A DNA stretch of 64,000 nt, taken from the NCBI GenBank assembly GCA_963823215.1, contig CAWGKT010000006.1:1-64000 (forward strand). Direction: 5' to 3'. Each line of letters opens with the position of its first letter. Within the stretch, counting starts at the first letter, position 1. The DNA comes from CAIWHR01 sp963823215. GTDB lineage: Bacteria; Pseudomonadota; Gammaproteobacteria; Burkholderiales; Casimicrobiaceae. Of the stretch, positions 1 through 10,087 are shown piece after piece. The position numbers and the translations under genes are program-made. A model generated the notes under the pieces. It did no database searches. It saw only the letters and a program-made list of their open reading frames with translations, and was not told the DNA's origin.

Positions 1-1
1 G

Positions 2-640
2 ACCGACTACACGGTGCGCCTCGAGGACCGCGAGCTGGACCTCTCCCGCTCCGTCCTGGACCTCTTCCTCGTCTACTGGGCTCGCCCCTCATCGCCCACA
101 CCATCATGAGCTGGGGGTTCGAGGGCGACCAGTACCTGGCCATCTCCATCGAGACGCGCAAGGAGAAGGGCGAGCAGTACTCGGCCCTGCGGGGGTTCTT
201 CCGCCAGTACGAGCTCACCTTCGTGGTCGCGGACGAGCGGGACGTGGTGCGCCTCCGCACGAACTTCCGCGGCGAGGACGTCTACGTCTACCGGCTCGAC
301 GCGCCGCCCGCCGACGCCCTGGTGGCTGCTGCTGCGGTACCTCCGGGAGATCAACGAGCTGCGCGAGCGGCCGCACTGGTACAACGCGCTGACCGACAAC
401 TGCACCACCGCGATCCAGCGCCTCGTCGCGGGGGATGGCCGGCGGAACTGGTGGAGCTGGAAGCTCTTCCTCAACGGCCGCCTCGACGAGCTGGCCTACG
501 ACATCGGCGCGTTCGATCGCTCGCTTCCGTTCCTGGACTTGAAGGCGAAGAGCCACATCAACGAGCGGGCCAAGGCCGCCGACGCCGATCCGCGCTTCTC
601 GGTCCGCATCCGGGAAGGGCTCCCGCGGATGTCGCCATGA
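2..640 (+). CDS. DUF4105 (Lnb N-terminal periplasmic) domain protein, 5'-truncated
   Basis: The gene enters from the left edge, so its N-terminus is missing, and the frame shifts near positions 90 and 320. The readable segments follow the DUF4105 family: a stretch on growth of the chain through YSALRGFFRQYELTFVVADE, then LRTNFRGEDVYVYRL, then an RPHWYNALTDNCTT segment, and a C-terminal ELAYDIG plus SHINERA segment. Members of the family are exported or outer-membrane-associated proteins of unknown enzymatic role. The stop overlaps the start of the next gene in an ATGA (637-640), so the two are probably translated together. The family assignment is from remembered conservation, not from a search. 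Confidence 0.62.
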
Positions 641-2484
641 TCACCTGTCGAGCAAGGCGGCTCGCGCGGCTCGCCGCCCTGGGTCTGGCCCTGGCGGCCT
701 GCGCGGGGCCGGTGGGAAGCAGTCGGACCGATCCCAAGGTCGTCCTCCGCGACGTCGGCCGGAGCGCCACCACCACCGGCGAACCGAGCTGGTCGACGCG
801 GACGTGCTCCTCGAGCAGGGGCTGCTCGAGGTGTTCGACGAGCGGCCCGAGGAGGCGATCGCCTCGCTCCACCGGGAGATGGTCGCGACCGGGGGCGATG
901 CAGACGTGCTCTTCGCGCTGGCCGAGCTATCGTTTCTGCACGGGCAGCGGCGCGAGCCGGGCTACCGCCTGGCGGCCGCCGTCTACGCGTACGCCTTCCT
1001 GTTCCCGGACGGGACGGGGAGCGCGCCGGGACGCTTCGATCCGCGCCTCCGGATCGCCGCGGACCTGTACAACTGGTCGCTGACGGCGGCCTTCCTTCCG
1101 AGGACGGGACGGAGGTCGTGCCGGGGGGCGGCACGTTCGAGCTGCCGTTCGGGCGGATCGACGTCGCCTTCGATCCCGCCGACCTGCGCGCCGGCGACCG
1201 CGAGCTGTATCGCTTCGTCCCGATCGCCGAGCTAGAGGTGTACGGGCTGGCGCTCCGGTATCGCTGGCCGGGCCTCGGTGCGCCCCTGGCCGCCTCCAGC
1301 CGGCCGATGACACCTCGAAGCCCGGTCGGGACATGGTGGCGCCGCGCCTGCAGGTGCCGTTGACGGCCCTGCTCAGGATCGCCGAGGCTCGGCGCGCCCT
1401 CGTGCACGGGGAGCCACTCACGGGCCGCTGGAGCTCCACCTGGCGTGGGACGCCCCATCGCTCACGGTCGCGGGCGAGCACGTGCCGCTCGAGAGCGAGC
1501 CGACGGCGGCGCTGGCGCTCTCGTTCACGGGCGTGCCGATCATTCGAGCTCGAGACGCTCGGACTTCTCGGCCGGCTCTCGGGTCATCGGGGAGCGGCCT
1601 CCGCTCGTCTCCACGACGCCGTATAGGCCGGGGCTCGTCCCGGTCGTCTTCGTGCACGGCACGGCGTCGAGCGTGGTCCGCTGGATGGAGATGTACAATC
1701 GCCTCCTGGCCGACCCGGAGATCCGCGGCCGCTACCAGTTCTGGTTCTTCCAGTACGACTCCGGCAACCCCGTCGCGCTCTCCTCGCTTCGCCTGCGCGA
1801 GGCGCTGGCCGGGGCGGTGGCGCGGCTCGACCCCGAGGCCAAGGATGAGGCGTTGCGCCGGATGGTGCTGATCGGGCACAGCCAGGGGGGCCTGCTCGTC
1901 AAGATGCAGGTCATCAGCAGCGGCGATCGGATCTGGAACGCGGCCAGCAGCAAGCCGCTGGAGGAGATGGAGCTCTCCGACGAGACGCGCGACCTGCTCC
2001 GGCGCGGATGTTTGTCGAACCCGTGCCCGGCGTCTCGTGTCGTGTTCATCTGCACACCCCATCGGGCAGCTTCGTCGCCGGGCGCAACATCATCGCCAAC
2101 GTCACGAGAAGATGCTGAGCCTGCCGTTCACCATGACCGGTGGCGGCGGACCTCGCCCGCAACCCGGGGGCGATGTCGAGCATGGTCATACCCTCGGCCG
2201 TCGACAACATGTCGCCCCGACACCACTTCATCCGGACCCTGCAGGAGATCCCGGTCGCGCCGTCCGTCACGGTCAACTCCATCATCGCGGTGGAGGGAGA
2301 CGCCCGGTCGAGGCCGGCGACGACGGGGTGGTAGAGTATTCCAGCGCGGACATCGAGCCGGTCGAGTCCGAGCTGGTCGTGAAGTCTGACCACTCGACGC
2401 AGGGGAATCCGCATACCATCGAGGAGGTGCACCGTATTCTCGGCTGTACACCGGCCTCCAGCCGGGGCGGGCCGCAGCCGATGA
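637..2484 (+). CDS. Lipoprotein with alpha/beta-hydrolase (lipase-like) domain, frameshifted
   Basis: The protein begins with a short basic stretch and the lipobox-like LALAACAG, so it is probably an outer-membrane or periplasmic lipoprotein. After about 350 residues of unrecognised N-terminal region, the hydrolase part begins near 1600 with the motif VVFVHGTASS (oxyanion-hole region). It continues with LIGHSQGG near 1870, the nucleophile elbow with Ser in GHSQG. VFICTPHRG near 2045 is the following strand. These are hallmarks of lipase- or esterase-type alpha/beta hydrolases that act on lipids or esters in the envelope. At least six frame changes (about 770, 1100, 1300, 1430, 1550, 2010) are needed to follow it, most likely sequence errors. 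The end is placed at the stop just before the next ribosome-binding site. Confidence 0.6.
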
Positions 2485-2510
2485 CATTCCGAACAGGAGG
2501 AGCAAGAAGG

Positions 2511-2975
2511 ATGCTACCGACACGTTCCGTGTGGTGAAGGGATGGGCAGGGGCGGGCGCGCTGCTGTCGCGACCGGTAGGGCATGGGGTCAGCAGATGTT
2601 CATCTACCCGCAGAAGGGCCAGAGCCCTGAGCAGCAGGCCCAGGACACGCCGGAGTGCCAGGCGTGGGCGACGCAGCAGACCGGCCGCGCCATGGCCGCG
2701 CCGCCGATGGCGTCGGCGCCGCCACCGACGGCGAGCCGCTCAAGGGCGGGCGCGGGCGCCGCGGTCGGCGCGGTCGGCGGCGCGATCGGGGCGACGCGGG
2801 CAAGGGGCGGCCATCGGCGCGGCGACCGGCGCCATGGTGGGCATCCGCCGGCGCGACCAGATGCAGCAGCAGCAGGCAGCGCAGGCGCAGAACCAGCAGA
2901 TGCAGGCGGCCCAGGCCGACACCTACAAGCGCGCCATGGCCACTGCCTCGGCGCCAAGGCTATTCGGTGAACTAG
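2511..2975 (+). CDS. Secreted glycine-zipper family protein, frameshifted
   Basis: The start is chosen because AGGAGGAGCAAGAAGG lies directly upstream of the ATG at 2511. A hydrophobic signal segment follows and ends near AWGQQMFIYPQKGQSP. The mature part has a Gln-rich region, then a repeated Gly/Ala pattern (GAAVGAVGGAIGG, GAAIGAATGAMVGG after frame correction near 2800 and 2850). This is the glycine-zipper arrangement of outer-membrane-associated helical hairpins. The C-terminus is rich in Gln and ends GYSVN. The product is probably an envelope protein of structural or stress-related function; nothing shows a catalytic role. It sits between two other exported proteins on the same strand. 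Confidence 0.6.
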
Positions 2976-2992
2976 CCATGAGGACCATGACG

Positions 2993-3398
2993 ATGAAGAA
3001 GCTTCAGGCCGCGGGTCTCGGTGTCACGCTGCGTGTCTGGCCCTGGTGTCTCCGCGGCGGCGGCGGGCAAGTATGATGGCTCGAAGCCCATGCGTGCGCG
3101 GTGAGCGCGGTCAGCGAGTGCACCGCGAACGGCAAGTGCGAGCCCAGCGCCCCGCAGGCGGGCAAGACGCTGCCCGCCCTTCCTCAGGGTGGACGTGAAG
3201 GGGCGGGTCCTGACCGACAACGAGGGAGGCGCGCGGAAGACCATCAAGACCTCGGCCATCGTGACGGACAGCTCATGCTCCAGGGCGTCGAGAACGGCAA
3301 GGCGTGGAGCATGGTGATCAGCTCGGAGGGTGGCGGTCGGGCGCTCGATCGTCGAGGACGACGGCCTGATCGCCGTCCGGCGCTGCACCCTGCCGTAG
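2993..3398 (+). CDS. Small exported protein of unknown function, frameshifted
   Basis: The ATG at 2993 opens MKKLQAAGLGVTL, a typical lysine-plus-hydrophobic signal start; two further in-frame ATGs lie just upstream at 2978 and 2987. After the signal, the protein has Cys-containing segments (CAVSAVSECTANGKCEPS) and a C-terminal beta-like region ending in AVRRCTLP. Four cysteines suggest disulfides in the periplasm. Frame changes near 3030, 3100, 3180 and 3330 must be corrected. I do not recognise a named family. It lies 17 bp after the glycine-zipper gene and directly before another envelope gene, so a shared transcript is likely. Confidence 0.4.
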
Positions 3399-4519
3399 AT
3401 GGACCGGGCTCGGCCGCGCTCGCCAGGGTTGTCCACCGCGCAGAGGAGGCTCGGCCGGCCTCGCGGATCGTCCTTCTGGTGGCGCGGTGGGCTTCTCCGG
3501 CTGCGCCGAGCTTCGGTTCGGCCACGCTCGACCGGGACCGGCTCGATTACACCGCGGCGGTGGCCAATTCGTGGAAGCAGCAGACGCTGCTGAACATCGT
3601 CAAGCTCCGCTACGCCGACACCCCGATCTTCGTGGATTGCGGCAGATCGTCAGCAGCTACCAGCTGCAGAACACGTTCTCGGCCGCCGGGAGCATCTTCA
3701 ACTCCAGCACGATCGTCCCCGGGGTCCGACAGCAGCATCGGTCTGGGCGCCCAGGGTCGTACACCGACCGCCCTACCGTCACCTACGTGCCGCTCACCGG
3801 GTCCAACTTCATCCGGACCTTGATGACGCCGATTCCTCCGATCCGCCTGATGGAGCTCATCGAGGCCGGCTACCGGGCGGACGTCTTGTTCCCGGTCGCG
3901 TCCAGAGCGTGAATGGGCTCTCGAATGGCGGGGTGCGGGACCGGGGAGACCCCGGACGCGGAGTTCGTGCAGCTGGTCGGTCTTGTGGCGATTCCAGGAA
4001 TCCGGAACGATCGCGTTCCGCGTCGAGGTGGACGGAGACGAAGCGCGAAGGGCTGTCATGGCGTTCCCCCGGAAGGAGGTCTACCGGAAGTGCAGGCCTG
4101 ATCGGCCACCGTCCGGAAGCTCCTGGGGCTGAACCCGGGAGATGGAGTTCCGGTCGTGTACGGGCAGGCCAGCGACGCGACGACGTGATCGCGATCCATA
4201 CTCGCTCGGGGATGCAGGTTCTCCTCAAGCTCTCCGCCACGGTGAGCGTTCCCGAGGATCATCTTCGCGAGGGCCGCGCCTTCCCCGCGCCTCCGGCGCC
4301 GCGGCCGGCGAGGACACCATGCCGCCCCTCCTTCGCATCGCCGACGGGCTCGTTCCGCCCGACGATGCCTTCGCGGCCATCCGCTACGGGGTCTCTGGTC
4401 TGGATCGAGAACCGCGACCTCAGGTCCAAAGGGGTCTTCACGTTCCTCCTGATCCTCATGACGCTGGCCGATACCGGCGAGAAGGCCCCGGCGCCGGTGC
4501 TCACCATCCCGCCAACTGA
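3399..4519 (+). CDS. Lipoprotein-like conserved hypothetical protein, frameshifted
   Basis: The stitched protein contains GFSGCAELRFG (possible lipobox with Cys), DYTAAVANSWKQQTLLNIVK, QIVSSYQLQNTFSAAGS, YTDRPTVTYVPLTGSNFIRT and LMTPIPPIRLMELIEAGYRA. Its C-terminus has AIRYGVSWIENRDLRSKGVFTF (corrected) followed by LTIPP. I recognise this pattern from a widespread, uncharacterised family of bacterial envelope proteins, but it has no assigned function. Frame changes occur near 3540, 3640, 3720, 3900, 3990, 4180 and 4400. The start is uncertain; 3399 is the first ATG after the preceding stop. The gene converges on the reverse-strand cytochrome, with only one base between the two stop codons. 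Confidence 0.45.
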
Positions 4520-4520
4520 G

Positions 4521-6665
4521 TCAGCGCGCGGCGGCCTCCGCCTCGAGCCGCTTCACGAGCTGGCTCACCTCGAGGTCGCGGCTCGAGGGCGGCGAGCCGC
4601 CGCGCATAGACGAGCGCCCGGAGTGGCCCGTCCTGCTCGCGCGTGAAGGCGATCAGCGCGGAGAGGCTGTCCCGGTCGTTCGGTGACGCACGAGGTTCCG
4701 CTCGAGGACCTCGATCGCCGGCTTCGCCGGCCCGTCCGTCGAGCCCGACCGCGTACACGTAGGCGTAGCGCGCCGCGCTCGGGCGCCAGCCGCGCCGCCG
4801 CTTCCAGCTCGGGGATGGCGTCGGCCTCGCGCTTGCCCAGGCGCACGAGGAGGAGCCCGAGCGCGTGGCGCGCTCGGCATGGCGCTTCGCTGATCCAGCG
4901 CGCGGACGTCGCGCAGCACCCGTTCCGCCTTCCGGGGTCCGGCCGAGCCGTCGCGATACAGGTCCGCGAGGTTGACCGCGGCGGGCACGTGGCGCCGGGT
5001 CGATCTTGAGGGCCGTCCGTAGCGCCGCGCTCGCCTCCGCGGGCGCCGCTGGGCCGCGCCGACGAGGCGCCGAGGTTGACGCGCGCTTCCGGGCGATCGG
5101 CGTTGAACCGCTGGGCCTCGACGATACTCCGCGAAGGCGTGGTCGAGCGCCGCGCGCGCGCATCGGTCAGGCGGCCGCGGCGCGGCGACGCCGGCCAGCG
5201 CGTGGCCCGCGGCCTCCAGGCGCACCGCGAGGAACGGGTCGGCGAGCAGCGGAGCCGAGGAGCTCGACGCGGCGCCGTGCGGGCTCGGCGCCCTCGAGCG
5301 CCGCCGCCGCGGCGAGGCGCACCAGCGGATCGGCATCGTCCTCAGGCCGCTTGGTAGGCAGATCGAGGGCGCGGCGCCGAGGTGGACGTCAGGCGCGCGA
5401 GCCGCGCTCGCGCGCGCGATCGCGGCACCGATCGCGTCGCGGGCCACCGTCTCCAGCAGCGCTGTCGGCCCCGGGCGCCACGGTCGCGGCCGCGGCCAGG
5501 GCGTCCGCGTAGCGCTGCTGCCGGCGGTGGGCGTGCCGTACCCAGGCGTCCGCCGCCTGCGGCCCACTCGGCGGCCTGATCGGGTGGCAGCGGGTGCACG
5601 CATTCGGCATGCCCAGCTTGACCGAGAGAATTCGGGCCGCGGGACGCGGAAGGAGTGGTCGTGACGCGCGTCGACCACCATGTAGGTCGCGCGTCGGCAT
5701 GTGGCAGTCCAGGCGCACTGCGCGCCCCGCGAGCCGGCGCGGTGGCAGATGGTGCGTGGCCGCCGTCGAACTTCCGGGCGAGTGGCAGCCGCGCGCACAC
5801 CTGGCATTGCCCTGCGCGCGCGGAGCTTGCCGCGGATGCGGGTCGTGGCAGTCCGAGCACGTCACGCCCTCGGGTAGCATGCGGCTCTGCAGGAAGGAGC
5901 CGTACTCGTACACCTCGTCGCGGATCTGGCCGTCGGCTTCGTAGAGGCGCCTCGAGCAGCGCGACGCCGATGGGTATCGCCGAGGGAGCGGGCCGAGCAG
6001 GTCGTCGCTCGGCGAACTGGCCCCGGCGCGCGTGGCATCGCGCGCACACCTCGATCTCGTGCCGGCCGGCGCGCGGCGAGCGCTGGGCGATGCCGATCTG
6101 TCGCCGGATCGCCGACGTGACGCCGCGGCGATCGTCCAGCGTGACGGCCAGGCCCTTGGCCGGGTCGTTCGCGCGCGCACGGTCGCCGTCCTCCGGCCCA
6201 CGCGACGTGGTTCGAGCCCGGCCCGTGGCAGGCCTCGCAGGCGACGTTGACCTCGGCGTAGCTGGTGGCGAAGCGCCGGTTCGTCGGGTCGTAGCTCTTC
6301 TGACGCCGGTCGAGTGGCACTCCGCGCACATGTAGTTCCAGTTCTGACTGGGCCGGTCCAGTGGAGCTCGTCCTGTGGTTCACGTTCTGGCCCGGGTAGA
6401 GATGAAACCAGCGCTGGCCGCCCTGAGCCCGCGGGCGGCTGTCCCAGGCGACGCCGAGCGCCTGCAGGCGTCCGTCGGGAGCTCGATCAGGTACTGCTGG
6501 AGCGGCGCGATGCCGAACGTGTACTTGACGTCGAAGTCGGCCAGCTTGCCGTCGGGGCCGTCGGTCCGGATGCACGAACTTGCCGTCGCGGCGCGAGAAG
6601 GTCGAGGTGACGCCGGCGTAGGCGAATCGCGCGTCGTTGAAGTTGCCGATCATCGCGGTCCAGGA
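4521..6665 (-). CDS. Multihaem c-type cytochrome with C-terminal TPR/HEAT-like region, 5'-truncated and frameshifted
   Basis: Reading the reverse strand from 6665, the segments GNFNDARFAYAGVTSTFSRR, MCAECHSTGV, ACEACHGPGSNHVAWA, CARCHARRGQF, TCSDCHDPH and ACTRCH follow in order, giving at least five CXXCH haem sites. The second half is alanine- and arginine-rich helical repeats (TPR- or HEAT-like) ending near LVKRLEAEAAAR. This matches periplasmic multihaem cytochromes with tetratricopeptide tails, which carry electrons in respiration. The usual N-terminal signal and first haem site are absent because the reading frame runs into unrelated DNA near 6660, where a transporter gene is also cut. 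Many frame changes are required. Confidence 0.6.
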
Positions 6666-7853
6666 CCCGACGCTGGCGGATCCGAGAATCCCGGCGCCGC
6701 GCGCGGACGGCACACGCCCAAGCACGCCCGCCTATGACGCGGCCACCGGCCTGCTCAAGACGCTGCCGAATTACCTGTTCTGGATGGTGTTCCTGTTCGC
6801 CTTCAGCTACCTCGGGGCGAATCTGCCGATCTGGCGCTACGCGCAGCCCGTGGCCTATATCGGCTTCTGGATCATGCTGATAACCATCCTGCTGAGCGCG
6901 GTGGGGATGGTTGTCGCGCCGCTGCTCGGAACGAAGGATGCGGCGGGCAACCTCATCGGCGACGTTCGCGCTGCCTGCCGTCAAGGACCTCGGCTTCGCG
7001 ATCGAGGCGGGCAAGGCGTGGCAGCCGCTGTGGCCGATGCTCTTCGTGACCATCGCGTGCGGCGCTATCTCGGGCTGGCACGCCCTCGTCGGCTCGATAG
7101 GGACCGCGCGGCAGCTCGAATACGAGACCGACGGCCTGCCGGTCGGCGCGGGCGCGATGTTCGGAGAGAACACGCTGGCGCTGCTGTCGCTCACCGCCGT
7201 CTCCATCGCCGGTGCCGGCGGCGGCGGCGGCCGGTTCGCGGTGGGGGTCGGCAAGCTCATGTACGCCGGAACCTTCGGGCTCATCCCGGAGATCTACGGC
7301 ACCGCGCTCGGGTTCGGCACGTTCGTGATAATCGTGCTCACGGTCACCGTACTGGTCTTCCGTGTGATGCGCGTGACGCTCACCGAGTGGATCGGCGATG
7401 CCATCCCGCCGGTGCGGAACATGCACGTGTCGAGCGTGATCTCGATGGTGCTCACGGCCGCGCTCGTGCTCACCGGCACATGGGTCTACCTCTGGCAGAT
7501 GTTCGGCGCTTCCAACCAGCTGATGGCAGCCCTGAGCCTGCTCGTGGTGGTGGTGTGGCTCAAGTCGGAGAAGCGCAACCCGACCTACGCCCTGCTGCCG
7601 ATGATCTTCATGTACGTGACCACGCTGGCGGCCACCGCCGTCACGGCGCGCAATCTCTACGTGACGATCGCGGCGAACCCGAAGATGACGGGGCTGCCCG
7701 TGGCGGGCGCGTGGGCCATGATCGCGGTCTCCGTGCTCTTGTTCGTGGCGGCCATCCTCATCGGGTGGGACGGCTACAAGGCCTACCTGCGTTACGGCGC
7801 GACACCCGACGCCAAAGGTCCCGCGGTCGGCGGTTGCCGGGCCGGCGGAATAG
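6660..7853 (+). CDS. Carbon starvation protein CstA family, C-terminal part
   Basis: The protein has repeated long hydrophobic segments and family-typical stretches: FAFSYLGANLPIWRYAQPVA, GAISGWHALVGSIGTARQLE, GAMFGENTLALLSLTAV, MRVTLTEWIGDA and LMAALSLLVVVVWL. These belong to the second half of CstA-type peptide/pyruvate transporters of the inner membrane. The N-terminal half (roughly the first 250-300 residues of the family) is missing, and the left edge coincides with the cut end of a cytochrome gene. One frame change lies near 6965 (DAAGN to FALPAVKD). The exact C-terminus is unclear because the frame appears to slip again after YLRYGATPDAK. Confidence 0.68.
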
Positions 7854-7868
7854 GTGGGCCGGACCGTG

Positions 7869-8502
7869 TCAGGCCAGCGCGCGCTCGGCGAGGGCATGCA
7901 CGGCTTCGAAGAAGTCGCGCGCTGGCTGCCGGCGATCTGGCAGCGAGACGTGGAGCTGGAAGTTGGGCTCGGTGCGGCGCAGCGAAAGGCGCCGCACCGC
8001 CAGTCCGGCGCGCTGGGCCAGCACCAGCAGCGCGTCGGCCTGTGCGAGTCCGGCAGCGCTCTCGTAATGGACGATGAGGCCGCCGGGGGATTCGGCTTGG
8101 CGCACCAGCCACTCCGACGGCACGCGTGGCAGCGCATCGCGACCGGACCAGCTCACAGGATCGAGCGCTTCGAATTCGACCTTCGGGGTCCGGCGCAACA
8201 TGGCGCGGATGATGAGCGTGTCGCGGCGGCCGCGGCTGCGGCCGAGCGCCCACATCCAGGGCATATCGCGCGCCTCGAGGAAGATGACCATCGTCACGCT
8301 GGCGAACGGGGCCTTGCCGTCGCGGATCACCATCTCGACCGCGGTCGAGCCCAGCCAGCGCACGGTGGTGCGCTCGACCGAGCGCCGGCAGGCCGCCCTG
8401 CATCCAGCGCATGAGCTCGCGTCCGGTGCGGACGTTCCAGATCGTGCCGGCGGCAAACCAGGCAACGACCGCGACAGCGGCGATGGCGATGAGTTCGGTC
8501 AT
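7869..8502 (-). CDS. Membrane-anchored hypothetical protein, one frameshift
   Basis: The ATG at 8502-8500 starts MTELIAIAAVAVVAWFAAG, a single N-terminal membrane anchor, followed by about 180 soluble residues. The soluble part includes RTPKVEFEALDPVSWSGRD and RLSLRRTEPNFQLHVSLPD and ends in EAVHALAERALA. One frame change near 8390 joins the anchor to the body. I do not recognise the family. It is divergent from the ArsA-like operon, and the two start codons overlap at 8500-8503, so the promoters of each must lie inside the other gene or one start is misplaced. Its position suggests, but does not prove, a link to that operon. Confidence 0.45.
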
Positions 8503-8800
8503 GGCGGAGGCGGATGATAGCACGCCCGTCGTCCGCCGGTGGAGGCGGGCGCTGCGCGAGTTCTTGTACGGCATGATCAGCTATGAATTCGTGCAGCAGG
8601 CGCTGGAAATGCGCGCCTCAATGCAGAAGCTGTTCATGGTCGGCGTGTTCGGCGACATGCTCGGCGTGCCGATCCTGCCGCCGTACTATGGGCTGCGCCT
8701 GCTGCCCTGGGTGGTGCCGGAGATCGAGGCGTGGAAGCGCGAAGTTCTCCGCGAGCGCGAGCTGGGCAGCAGCCATGAGCATCACCTTCACGGACTGTGA
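8501..8800 (+). CDS. Small protein, paralogue 1, first gene of the ArsA-like operon
   Basis: This 99-residue protein starts MAEADDSTPVVRRWRRALRE and carries the conserved block GDMLGVPILPPYYGLRLLP followed by WVVPEIEAWKREVLRE. The next gene encodes a protein with the same block at the same distance from its start, which supports both the start and the reality of this gene. The block is hydrophobic with two prolines and could form a membrane-inserted hairpin or bind a hydrophobic groove; that is inference. The C-terminus is His-rich (SSHEHHLHGL). I know of no named family. It is 15 bp upstream of its paralogue. Confidence 0.62.
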   Translation: MAEADDSTPVVRRWRRALREFLYGMISYEFVQQALEMRASMQKLFMVGVFGDMLGVPILPPYYGLRLLPWVVPEIEAWKREVLRERELGSSHEHHLHGL

Positions 8801-8815
8801 GAAAGGAAGACGGCT

Positions 8816-9094
8816 ATGACCGAGCAAGAAAAGGCAGAGGCGAAGAAGAGCTGGCTGCAGGCCATCCGCGAAACCATCTACGGCATGGCCGCCCACGACA
8901 TGAGCCGCGCGGCGCTGCGCACGCGCGCGTCGATGGAGCACCTCTTCATCCTCATCACGATGGGCGACTTGCTGGGCGTCCCGGTCCTGCCGCCGTACTA
9001 CAGCCTGCGGCTCCTGCCCTACGTCGTGCCGCAGATCGCCACGTGGAAGCGGCGCATGTTGCGCGAGAAGGACGTCGCGGACGCGATGTTCTAG
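8816..9094 (+). CDS. Small protein, paralogue 2 of the ArsA-like operon
   Basis: This 92-residue protein starts MTEQEKAEAKKSWLQAIRE after a good ribosome-binding site (GAAAGGAAG). It aligns with the preceding gene through IYGM, RASMEHLF, GDLLGVPVLPPYYSLRLLP and VVPQIATWKRRMLRE. The charged, lysine-rich N-terminus precedes the hydrophobic block. The duplicated small proteins match the duplicated ATPases downstream one for one, so each small protein may pair with one ATPase. Function is unknown. The stop is 6 bp before the next start, which indicates a tight operon. Confidence 0.65.
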   Translation: MTEQEKAEAKKSWLQAIRETIYGMAAHDMSRAALRTRASMEHLFILITMGDLLGVPVLPPYYSLRLLPYVVPQIATWKRRMLREKDVADAMF

Positions 9095-9100
9095 GGGGCG

Positions 9101-10075
9101 ATGATGGGATTCAAGGACGTGTTCCTGCAGCACCCCGAGCGCCGCTACATCATGTTCGGCGGCGGGGGCGGGGTTGGCAAGACCACCTTCTCGGCCGCGG
9201 CGGCGTACTGGCTCGCGAGCCAGGGCAAGAAGGTGCTCGTGTTCTCCGTGGACCCGCAGGCGTCGCTCACCGACATCTTCAAGCGCGACATCTTCGGCAA
9301 GGGGCCCGTGCAGATCATGGACAACCTCTGGGCCCAGGAGATCGACGCGGACAGCCACATCCGGAAATACCAGCAGGAAATCCGCCAGAAGATCCTGGAC
9401 ATGTACGGGCTGCCGGCTGTGCCCGAGGAGATCGAGCGCTACATCCAGGCGGCGAGCGCCGAGCCGGCGATGGAAGAGAGCGCAATGTTCGACGCCGTCG
9501 TCGACGTCGTCATGAAGGGCGACTACGACTACTACATTTACGATCTCGTCCCGCTCGGTCACGCGCTCTATTACCTGTCGATGGCCAAGGTCTACGACGA
9601 GTGGATCAACAAGATCACCAAGCTGCGGGAGGAGATGCGCGAGTACGAGGAGATGGTGAGCCGGCTCCGGCGCGAGAAGGAGAGCGAGCAGGACCAGATC
9701 CTCCAGGAGCTGCTCTACATCAAGAACCGCATCAACACGTCGGCCGGGATCTTCACGGACAAGGCGAAGACGGCCTTCTTCTTTGTGGTGATCCCTGAGG
9801 CCGGGGTCATCAACGACACGCAGAAGGCGGCCGGAATGTTTGCGAAGTTCGACGTGCCGGTCGCCGGCTACGTGGTGAACCGGGTCATCCCGCGCGAGTT
9901 GCTGGACCAGAATATCCCGGAGTACCTGCGCCGCCGCATCGCCATGCAGGATCAGCACATGGGCGAAATGCGGAAAGCCTTGGGCGACCAGGTGTTGGCG
10001 CTGGTGCCGGAGATGGATCGCGACGTCACGGGGCTGCCGATGATCGAGAAGCTCGCCGCCATCATGTTCGTCTAG
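9101..10075 (+). CDS. ArsA/GET3-like P-loop ATPase, subunit with non-canonical P-loop
   Basis: A 324-residue ATPase of the ArsA/GET3 class, preceded by AGGGGGCG. The P-loop is GGGGGVGKTT at about residues 20-29, and the switch I-like motif is SVDPQASLTD. Where ArsA and GET3 have DTAPTGH, this protein has DLVPLGHALYY. The extra 'signature' lysine of deviant Walker A motifs (GKGGVGKT) is replaced by Gly. The C-terminal segment YLRRRIAMQDQHMGEMRK followed by VPEMDRDVTGLPM matches the ArsA C-terminal helix pattern. A charged coiled-coil-like insertion (REEMREYEEMVSRLRREKES) lies mid-protein. Its partner is probably the next ATPase. Family ATPases move metalloids or tail-anchored proteins; the client here is unknown. 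Confidence 0.8.
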   Translation: MMGFKDVFLQHPERRYIMFGGGGGVGKTTFSAAAAYWLASQGKKVLVFSVDPQASLTDIFKRDIFGKGPVQIMDNLWAQEIDADSHIRKYQQEIRQKILDMYGLPAVPEEIERYIQAASAEPAMEESAMFDAVVDVVMKGDYDYYIYDLVPLGHALYYLSMAKVYDEWINKITKLREEMREYEEMVSRLRREKESEQDQILQELLYIKNRINTSAGIFTDKAKTAFFFVVIPEAGVINDTQKAAGMFAKFDVPVAGYVVNRVIPRELLDQNIPEYLRRRIAMQDQHMGEMRKALGDQVLALVPEMDRDVTGLPMIEKLAAIMFV

Positions 10076-10087
10076 CGGAGGCATGCC

